42,472 nucleotides of DNA from Planctomycetota bacterium. GTDB lineage: Bacteria > Planctomycetota > UBA1135 > GCA-002686595. The position numbers and the translations under genes are program-made. Under the pieces are notes generated by a model that was not told where the DNA came from, made no database searches, and was given only the letters and a program-made list of their open reading frames with translations. Positions 35,364-42,472 of the stretch are shown in pieces. Location of the stretch: assembly GCA_028823395.1 (NCBI GenBank), contig JAPKBO010000008.1:1-42472 (forward strand). Direction: 5' to 3'. The number at the start of each line of letters is the position of its first letter. Positions within the stretch are counted from its first letter, which is position 1.

Positions 35364-37196
35364 CTACAGGTAGCCCAGAGCCTTCAAGCGCTCCACCATG
35401 TCAGCGGGGATTTCAATATCGCCCGAGCCTACGTCCGGCAAGCGGATCACGTACACGCCGGGCGGGATGACGACTCCCTGCATGGAACTCCCAGGGTCGC
35501 GTTCGGCCTCCGTGAAGAGCGTCGAGATATCATCCATTCCAAGGTCCTCTTGAGTTCCTGAGAAATCTACGGGTACCGCGGTTTCCGTACGCTTGGGACC
35601 GAGGAAGACCGGCATTGCTCCAGCAATGCCACCGTACTCGTTTGATTCCACGTAAATCCTGGCGTTCGGCGGGTCCACTCGGATTTGAAAGGCGTCGTTG
35701 TCTTGGAGCAGTCCTTTCTTCACCACGTTGTCCAGCATCGGCATGAGAAGGCACTCAATTGTCAGGCGCGTTCCACCGGTTTCATAGTTGTAGGAATCCG
35801 TCGCCTCAAGGTTGAGGGGCGTCACATCCACGAACTTTCCATCCGTCCTCAAGGTCAAGTTCCATTGTGTGTTCTCGGTTGCTTTGCTGCTGATGGCTTG
35901 GAGGATCAGACCTGACCGCTCACGTGAGCGTTGCATGCGGAGCAACAAATCCAATTCGGACACTTTCAGAGGGAGTTCCGAGTAGAGATTGTTTGTCTCA
36001 CCGGGGTCCTCGCGAATGTTGAACAGGTACTTCCTAGGTTCGGGTGATAGTTCCTCGAAGTACTTGTAGTCACCAAGCACGATTCCTTTCGAGACGTGCA
36101 ATGTCCTGTTTGAACCTGCTACTAGGTTCAAATCCAAGAAAACAGGAACCGCCGGAATATCGGAACCCAGCAGGTCGAGGAGATCCCGCCCGGCGAGCGT
36201 CTCGGGAGCGTGATGCTCCAGCAGGTTTAGTTGCGTGACCATCACGTCCACCAGGGAAACAGGTGTATCCACCTCGTGGCCACCGTGATCCTGTCCGGGA
36301 AGTTTGAGTATCAGTGGGACCTCGACAACCTCGTTGAATATCTGAGTCCCGTGACCGCCTCGCCCGTGATCCAAGAACTCCTCCCCGTGGTCACTTACGA
36401 ACCAGATGACCGTGTCCTCATAAAGCCCTCGGCGCTTCAATTCCTGCACGAAATTTCCGAACTGATCATCTGAGTAGCGAATCTCACTGTCGTAGAGCGC
36501 AATCGTGTTCTTGACTCGGCGCACCTGGGGCCGCATGGCGAGCATACTTGCTATTCCAGGAGGCCGCGGGTTGTCTGTGAAGAGCGTGTCGTAGGGTTTG
36601 ATGGGGATGTTGGGCCCGTGGGGATCGATGCTATGCAGGTACAGGAAGAATGGCTGGTCTTCAGGACGTGCGTCGAGAACTTCGAATGCGCGTTGGTTGA
36701 CCTGTTCCGCTTGAATCTGCATCCAGCCCCCCGCTTGTGGGGCCTGTTCCCCGAGGTCTTCAAAGACCTCATACCCACGGTTGAAGCCCCAATGCTCCAC
36801 TACGAAAGGATTGGTGACGATGCCTGCGCAGAAGTAGCCGATGGGGCTGAGGTACTCGCTCAGTAGTTTGGCTTGGGGTGAGAGTGGGCTGCTGCGCGAG
36901 GTGGCCCCGTGCTGGCGAGGATGTAGGCCGGTCAACAGTGAACCGGTAGAAGCCTTGGTCCAAGCGCTGGTGGCGTAGGCCTGCTTGAACACGATCGAGT
37001 CTTCAGCAAGGGCATCTATACTGGGGCTCGTTTCGCGCTCGTATCCGTAAAGCCCCAGGTGGTCCTGCCTCAGGGTGTCCACCAGGTAGATAACGATGTT
37101 GGGGCGCGGTGGCGGGTCTTCTCCGCTGCAGCCAGCTAGAAGCGCAGCGGCGAGCAACAGGCTGCAAAGGGCGTAGTTCGTGGTTTTGCTGAGCAT
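35364..37196 (-). CDS. Sulfatase/alkaline-phosphatase-superfamily lipoprotein (Thr at nucleophile position)
   Basis: Lipobox LLAGCSGED; RPNIVIYLVDTLRQDHLGLYGY; SAWTKASTGSLLTGLHPRQHG; WFVSDHGEEFLDHGRGGHG. Confidence 0.88.
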   Translation of the reverse strand: MLSKTTNYALCSLLLAAALLAGCSGEDPPPRPNIVIYLVDTLRQDHLGLYGYERETSPSIDALAEDSIVFKQAYATSAWTKASTGSLLTGLHPRQHGATSRSSPLSPQAKLLSEYLSPIGYFCAGIVTNPFVVEHWGFNRGYEVFEDLGEQAPQAGGWMQIQAEQVNQRAFEVLDARPEDQPFFLYLHSIDPHGPNIPIKPYDTLFTDNPRPPGIASMLAMRPQVRRVKNTIALYDSEIRYSDDQFGNFVQELKRRGLYEDTVIWFVSDHGEEFLDHGRGGHGTQIFNEVVEVPLILKLPGQDHGGHEVDTPVSLVDVMVTQLNLLEHHAPETLAGRDLLDLLGSDIPAVPVFLDLNLVAGSNRTLHVSKGIVLGDYKYFEELSPEPRKYLFNIREDPGETNNLYSELPLKVSELDLLLRMQRSRERSGLILQAISSKATENTQWNLTLRTDGKFVDVTPLNLEATDSYNYETGGTRLTIECLLMPMLDNVVKKGLLQDNDAFQIRVDPPNARIYVESNEYGGIAGAMPVFLGPKRTETAVPVDFSGTQEDLGMDDISTLFTEAERDPGSSMQGVVIPPGVYVIRLPDVGSGDIEIPADMVERLKALGYL

Positions 37197-37227
37197 TGGT
37201 GTGGCGAGGGACGGCTACGAAGCAAGA

Positions 37228-37245
37228 GTACCCCGCACGGGGAAC
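37228..37245. promoter_or_regulatory. Candidate operator: near-perfect inverted repeat GTACCCCGCACGGGGAAC in a divergent intergenic region
   Basis: CCCCG-CA-CGGGG with flanking GT/AC pairs and one A/A mismatch, between the divergent sulfatase-type (-) and NRPS (+) genes. Confidence 0.3.
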
Positions 37246-37360
37246 AATCCTGAGGGATGATTTCGGCAGCTAGACCTTTTCTACGCTCTGGAAACTGAAT
37301 CTGTTGAGGTGCTTGTCGCCCTAGGCCGGGATATCGTCTAACAGTCACTTTGCTTTGGCC

Positions 37361-40300
37361 ATGATTCCCTCCGACCCTCATTCTCCAATCGTCTCGTTTT
37401 GGACACGGGCCCTGTCTGGTCACCCGCCCGCACTTGAGCTGCCCACAAGCACAGCGCGCTCCCCTGAGCGGTTGTTCTCTCCTACGCAGCTGGCTCTTGA
37501 GCTCGATGCTGAATTGGTTGCAGGCCTGCAGGGCTTGGCCGCGACCCAGAATTCGTCACTCCAGGAGACATTGCTGGCCGGGGTGTTTGCGCTCATGTAC
37601 CGGACCTGCGGTCAGGATGACATAGTTCTGGGGCTTGCCCGCTCGGGGGGCGTGGTGCCCTTGCGGCTAAGCCTCGCAGGGGAGTCCAGCTTGATTGCTT
37701 TGGTTGGACGAGTGCGAGCGGGGCTCGCAGATATCGATGGCGTCGAATCTCGCCCGTTGGACGAAATCCTCGCCAGCGTGGGCGTTGAGAGTACGGGGGA
37801 TCTCTTTCAGGTTCTGATACTTCTCGAGCCAGGAGCACCGGTTCCGGACTCCTGCGCCAATCTGGACCTTGTGTTCGATCTTGCGGCCGGGGCGGATCCG
37901 AGCCTGACGTATAACGCGGAACTCTTCAGCGAGCCGTCTATCAATCGCATGAAAGGCCATTTCGCGACTCTTCTCCGCAGCCTCTCATCGGACTCCGATC
38001 TGAGCCTCGATGCGGCACAGGTCTTGACGCGCGCCGAGCATGAGCGGGTAGTTGTGGAGTGGAATGACAAGGCCGTCGACTTTCCGCTTGAGGCAACTCT
38101 ACACGGGCTCTTCGAGGAACAGAGTCAGTCCAACCCCGATGCTATTGCGGCGACCTTCGGGGATCAGGAGCTTACCTACCGGGAGCTGGACGCTCGCTCA
38201 AATCAGGTGGCCCGATACTTGGCCGGACTGGGCGTGGGCCCCGAGGTGATGGTGGGCATCAGTGTGGAGCGCAGTCTCGACCTAGTGGTTGGGCTCGTGG
38301 GTCTGGCTAAGGCGGGTGGTGCTTACGTCCCTATGGATCCCGCGTATCCCATCGAACGGCTGGAGTACATGATCCGTGACTGTCGTGTCGGTGTCATCCT
38401 GACTCAGTCACATCTGGCCAGCGGATTGCCAGCGAGTGATGCACGCCTCGTGCTCCTTGACGAATGCGCGACCTTTGATGGGTTGGATACCTCACGCGTG
38501 GAGAGCGGCGCCGACAGTCAGAGCTTGGCGTACGTGATCTACACCTCCGGATCGACAGGAGCGCCGAAGGGTGTGATGCTCAATCATCAGGGGCGTGTGA
38601 ACAACTTCCTCGACTTCAATCGACGCTTTTCCGTGGGGCAGGATGACGGGTTGATCGCACTCGCCTCGCTCTCGTTCGATATGTGTGCCTACGATGTATT
38701 CGGCACCCTGGCCGCTGGAGCGACGATTGTCCTTCCCCAACCCGATCGCTTGCAGGATCCGGCTCATTGGGCAGAGCTGATGAGTCAGAGGCAGGTCAGC
38801 ATTTGGCACACCGCGCCCGCGATGCTGAAGATGCTCGTGGACTATCTGGAGGTTCACCCCGATCGCACACCCCAGAGCCTGCGCCTGGTTCTGCTTGGGG
38901 GAGATTGGATCCCTGTCAGTCTGCCCGACAGGCTGCGCGCCCTCGCTGGCGACGTGCAGGTGATCAGCATGGGGGGCGCCACCGAGTGTTCCATGGACAG
39001 CACTATCTTCGAGGTGCTGGAGGTGGATCCCGCCTGGACGAGCATCCCCTACGGGGAGCCCATGGCAAACCAATTGGCCTATGTGCTGGGCGTGAACCTG
39101 AACCCAATGCCCGTGGGAGTTCCTGGGGAGTTGTACTTGGGTGGAATCGGTGTGGGGCGAGGATACTTCGAGAGGCCTGAATTGACGGCCGAGCGGTTCC
39201 TCGACAATCCCTTCATCGAGGGTGCGGAGCATCGCATGTATCGCACCGGGGATCTGGCCCGATGGATGGAGGATGGCAACTTGGAACTGATTGGCCGCGT
39301 GGACAATCAGGTTAAGATCCGTGGTTACCGCATCGAGTTAGGTGAGATCGAGGCGCGTCTGAATGCTCATCCGGCGGTTCGCGAAGGGGTGGTCGTGACG
39401 CGCGAGGACAGCACGGGAGAGAAGGTGCTTGTGGCCTACGTGGTTCAGGAGTCGGACTGGCAAGGGCCTGAAGAGGACTCCAAGGACTTGGGATCCGAGC
39501 AGGTCGAACAGTGGGAGGCCGTCTACGATCACGCCTACACGGCTCAAGCAAACGTCGAGCTCGAAGATCCGACCTTCAACATCGTCAGTTGGGACTCTTC
39601 CTATACCAACTCGGCCTTGCCTCCCGAGCAGATGCGTAACTGGGTGGACCAGACTGTCGCGCGTATTCAGCGCGGCAATCCACAGCGCGTCCTCGAGATC
39701 GGTTGCGGCATGGGTCTACTGCTGTTCCGCGTCGCTCCTTCCTGCGAACGCTACATTGGTACGGACTTCTCCAAGGTGGCTCTCGACTACGTGGCCCGTC
39801 ACCGCGAACCCCTGGGCCTGCCTCAGGTTGAGCTCGCTCGACGGTGGGCAGACGACTTTGAGGGCGTGGAGCCGGACAGCCTGGACTGCGTCGTGCTGAA
39901 CTCGATCATCTTGGATTTTCCGAGCATGGACTACCTGATGGAGGTCATTAGGGGGTCGTTGGAAGCCGTTGCGCCCGGCGGAACCATCTTCCTAGGAGAT
40001 GTTCGTGGGTTACCTATGTTGGGTGCTTATCAGAGTTCGGTCCAGCTCTTCCAGGCTTCGGATGAGTTGCCCATTGAAGCGCTTGCCGCACGGGTCCGGC
40101 GCCTCCTGCGTCACGAAGAGGAGCTGGTCATTGATCCGCACTTCTTCGCTTGGCTGAAGACGCGGCTGCCGAAGATCGGGCGTGTGCAGATCCAACTCAA
40201 GAGAGGGGCCTTCGCCAACGAACTGAACGCTTTCCGCTACGACGTGACCCTGCACGTTGGAGAGGCCTCTGCCATGGCTGAGGAAGAGACCACCTGGCTC

Positions 40301-41236
40301 GACTGGCGCCAAGAGGGCCTCACCCTCGACTCCCTGCGCGAGCGCCTGGAAGCCGACAGCGAGCAGGGGCTCCTCTGCCTGCGCGCCGTTCCCAATGCGC
40401 GGGTGCTGGATGCGATTCGCTGTGTGGAACGGATTGCCGACCCCGGGGATCTTGAGAATGCCGCCGCCTTGCGCTCGGCGTTGGACCTCGCGCGGAAACA
40501 AGAGCCCGGCTGTAACCCCGAAGATTTCTGGGCACTGGGCGAGAGCCTTGGATTGGAAGTGGACGTCCGCTTCTCAGCCGATTTGGATTCGGGGGATTTT
40601 GATGTGGCGATCGCACGCCCCGGTCACGGCAAAGCCCTGCTCTTCCCCGATGAAACGGGCCTGGGCGCCGAGGCGGATTCTGAGGCGCGGGACTTCGCGA
40701 ACAACCCCATGCTGGGCAAGCTCTCGCGCAAGTTGGGCCCTGCCCTGCGCGACACTCTTAGCGGGCAACTCCCCGAGTACATGGTGCCGCCGCTTTACGT
40801 GCCCTTGGATGAGATGCCTCTTTCGCCCAACGGCAAGGTCGACCGTAAGCGGCTACCTGCCCCCGATACCTCGCGGCCCGAGGTCGAGGCGGACTTTGCC
40901 GCTCCGCAGAGTGCACTGCAAAGGGTGGTGACAGGCGTTTGGCTTGAGGTCCTTGCCTTTGACAGGGTTGGCATCCGGGACAGCTTCTTCGAATTGGGCG
41001 GGCACTCGCTCTTGGCCGTCCTGATACAGACCCGGCTCAATCAAATTTTGCCCTTCCAGCTCGCTCTGGCGGACATCTTCCAGTTTTCAAGCGTGGAGCA
41101 GCTTTCCGAACGCATCACAGCCCTTGGTACAGAGAATGGGGTTGATGCAGAAGAAGTCTGTTCGATTCTGGAGTCGATCGACGAGTTATCTGACGAAGAA
41201 GTAGCTGCCCTAATGGAAGAGGATGCAGCCCCTTAG
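37361..41236 (+). CDS. Nonribosomal peptide synthetase: partial C (C-terminal lobe only) - A with inserted MT - PCP
   Basis: FWTRALSGHPPALELP... (C-lobe only, no HHxxxDG); YVIYTSGSTGAPKGVML, RIELGEIEARL; MT motif VLEIGCGMGLLLF between A8 and NGKVDRK; PCP DSFFELGGHSLL. Confidence 0.93.
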   Translation: MIPSDPHSPIVSFWTRALSGHPPALELPTSTARSPERLFSPTQLALELDAELVAGLQGLAATQNSSLQETLLAGVFALMYRTCGQDDIVLGLARSGGVVPLRLSLAGESSLIALVGRVRAGLADIDGVESRPLDEILASVGVESTGDLFQVLILLEPGAPVPDSCANLDLVFDLAAGADPSLTYNAELFSEPSINRMKGHFATLLRSLSSDSDLSLDAAQVLTRAEHERVVVEWNDKAVDFPLEATLHGLFEEQSQSNPDAIAATFGDQELTYRELDARSNQVARYLAGLGVGPEVMVGISVERSLDLVVGLVGLAKAGGAYVPMDPAYPIERLEYMIRDCRVGVILTQSHLASGLPASDARLVLLDECATFDGLDTSRVESGADSQSLAYVIYTSGSTGAPKGVMLNHQGRVNNFLDFNRRFSVGQDDGLIALASLSFDMCAYDVFGTLAAGATIVLPQPDRLQDPAHWAELMSQRQVSIWHTAPAMLKMLVDYLEVHPDRTPQSLRLVLLGGDWIPVSLPDRLRALAGDVQVISMGGATECSMDSTIFEVLEVDPAWTSIPYGEPMANQLAYVLGVNLNPMPVGVPGELYLGGIGVGRGYFERPELTAERFLDNPFIEGAEHRMYRTGDLARWMEDGNLELIGRVDNQVKIRGYRIELGEIEARLNAHPAVREGVVVTREDSTGEKVLVAYVVQESDWQGPEEDSKDLGSEQVEQWEAVYDHAYTAQANVELEDPTFNIVSWDSSYTNSALPPEQMRNWVDQTVARIQRGNPQRVLEIGCGMGLLLFRVAPSCERYIGTDFSKVALDYVARHREPLGLPQVELARRWADDFEGVEPDSLDCVVLNSIILDFPSMDYLMEVIRGSLEAVAPGGTIFLGDVRGLPMLGAYQSSVQLFQASDELPIEALAARVRRLLRHEEELVIDPHFFAWLKTRLPKIGRVQIQLKRGAFANELNAFRYDVTLHVGEASAMAEEETTWLDWRQEGLTLDSLRERLEADSEQGLLCLRAVPNARVLDAIRCVERIADPGDLENAAALRSALDLARKQEPGCNPEDFWALGESLGLEVDVRFSADLDSGDFDVAIARPGHGKALLFPDETGLGAEADSEARDFANNPMLGKLSRKLGPALRDTLSGQLPEYMVPPLYVPLDEMPLSPNGKVDRKRLPAPDTSRPEVEADFAAPQSALQRVVTGVWLEVLAFDRVGIRDSFFELGGHSLLAVLIQTRLNQILPFQLALADIFQFSSVEQLSERITALGTENGVDAEEVCSILESIDELSDEEVAALMEEDAAP

Positions 41237-41246
41237 GTGCTCAACT

Positions 41247-42472
41247 ATGACTGAACCCTCACCCAAGTCCAACCTGGCCCGCTTCGCAGAGGCCGCTGTT
41301 CGCCGTCTGGAGGAGGTCGATCCTGAGCTGTCGACGATTCTTGACAACGAGTATCGTCGCCAATCAAGCGTGCTCACCATGGTGGCCTCGTCGAGTATCG
41401 CCGACCCGTCGGCTTTGATTTGCGAGGCCATGACGTCCATGAACGTGACAGCCGAAGGCTACCCGGGCCGTCGATTCCACGCTGGTTGCCGTCACATCGA
41501 CGAGATCGAGCAGTTGGCCATCGACCGGGTCAAGGCGGTGTTCGGAGCTCAATTCGCGAACGTTCAGCCCATGACGGCGAGCTCGGCCAATGAGATTGTG
41601 ATGTTCAGCACACTCAAGGCCGGAGATACGCTGCTGGGAATGGACCTGGATTCCGGTGGACACCTAACCCACGGCAGCAAAGCCTCCATCTCAGGACAGG
41701 TATTCAACGCCGTGGGCTATGGGCTCGATTCCAACGAACGGCTCGACTACGACCAGGCCCATGCCCTGGCCGTCGAGCACAAGCCTAAGCTGATCATCTG
41801 TGGCACCACTGCCTATGCGCGAGAGATCGACTGGGCACGATTCCGTGCGATAGCAGATGAGGTGGGCGCCTACGTTCTGGCGGACATCACGCACATTGCG
41901 GGCCTCGTGGCCGCTGGTATTCACTCCAGCCCGATCGACCACGCGCACTTCACTACGACCTGTACCCACAAGCAGCTTTTTGGTGGGCGTGGGGGGTTGA
42001 TCATGATCGGCAAGGATCACGACCAGCCTGCACATGATGAGCCGGATAAGACTCTGGCGCAGGTGATTCAGAATCGCGTCTTCCCCTACTTCCAAGGTGC
42101 ACCCAACCAAAGTTCCATCGCGGCCAAGGCCCGGGGCATGGGTTTTGTGGGAAGTGATGGTTTCAAGGCCGTGGCGCGCCGCATTGTGGATCTCTCCCAG
42201 GCACTTGCAGCAGCTTTCGTGGACAAGGGCTACCGGGTGATCACCGGCGGAACGGACAACCACATCGTTGTTGTGGATGTGATGCAAAAAGGCATCACGG
42301 GGGTCAACGCTGAGAAGGCCCTTGAGGACTGCGGGATCGTGGTGAATAAGAACCGAATCCCCTTCGATCAGAAGTCGCCTTTTGTGACCAGCGGGATCCG
42401 CCTGGGCACCAACGGCTTGGCGATCCGGGAGATGGAACCTGAGGACATGGTCGACTGCGTAGAGGTCATCCA
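41247..42472 (+). CDS. Divergent serine hydroxymethyltransferase-like PLP enzyme; 3' truncated by window edge (not in the supplied ORF track because no stop is reached)
   Basis: Translated directly: MTEPSPKSNLARFAEAAV...TAEGYPGRRFHAGCRHIDEIEQLAIDRVKAVFGAQFANVQP...GGHLTHGSK...DITHIAGLVAAG...TTTCTHKQLFGGRGGLIMIGK...SGIRLGTNG. Confidence 0.9.
   Translation, partial: MTEPSPKSNLARFAEAAVRRLEEVDPELSTILDNEYRRQSSVLTMVASSSIADPSALICEAMTSMNVTAEGYPGRRFHAGCRHIDEIEQLAIDRVKAVFGAQFANVQPMTASSANEIVMFSTLKAGDTLLGMDLDSGGHLTHGSKASISGQVFNAVGYGLDSNERLDYDQAHALAVEHKPKLIICGTTAYAREIDWARFRAIADEVGAYVLADITHIAGLVAAGIHSSPIDHAHFTTTCTHKQLFGGRGGLIMIGKDHDQPAHDEPDKTLAQVIQNRVFPYFQGAPNQSSIAAKARGMGFVGSDGFKAVARRIVDLSQALAAAFVDKGYRVITGGTDNHIVVVDVMQKGITGVNAEKALEDCGIVVNKNRIPFDQKSPFVTSGIRLGTNGLAIREMEPEDMVDCVEVI

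Noticed and set aside
1-42472. Mobile elements, integrases, CRISPR arrays, toxin-antitoxin or phage-defence genes
   Set aside because: No transposase, integrase, regularly spaced direct DNA repeats or recognised defence motifs were seen; the tRNA at 10690 has no adjacent integrase.

Overview
This 42.5 kb, GC-rich, gene-dense bacterial window looks chromosomal. I found no rRNA, CRISPR array or transposase. From left to right it contains: (1) a 2-oxoacid dehydrogenase block (E2 C-terminus, E1-alpha, E3) followed by lipB; (2) an Hpt protein and an HDOD-REC-GGDEF regulator; (3) assorted metabolic or secreted proteins, a tRNA with a CAU anticodon (probably tRNA-Ile2) and a large coiled-coil/HhH protein built on a regular 42-residue repeat; (4) an apparent aromatic-CoA (kynurenine/anthranilate-like) catabolic region at about 17.3-31.3 kb, with OYE, SDR, Rid, enoyl-CoA hydratase, acyl-CoA dehydrogenase, 2Fe-2S ferredoxin, a PaaA-like ferritin-fold protein, a kynureninase-like enzyme, a degenerate alpha/beta hydrolase, a probable pseudokinase, a benzoate-CoA-ligase-type enzyme, a creatininase-family protein, a 4HBT thioesterase and MetF; (5) a small unusual NRPS locus at about 31.3-42.5 kb: a free-standing condensation protein coupled to an aminotransferase, an FG-GAP protein, a Thr-type sulfatase-fold lipoprotein, an NRPS with only a C-terminal half condensation lobe followed by A-MT-PCP, and a divergent SHMT-like enzyme running off the right edge. 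The strongest leads are the split-condensation NRPS with its SHMT-like neighbour, the atypical anthranilate-type pathway in which several proteins lack canonical catalytic residues, and the 42-aa coiled-coil repeat. All family calls come from reading motifs by eye; no database search was run.
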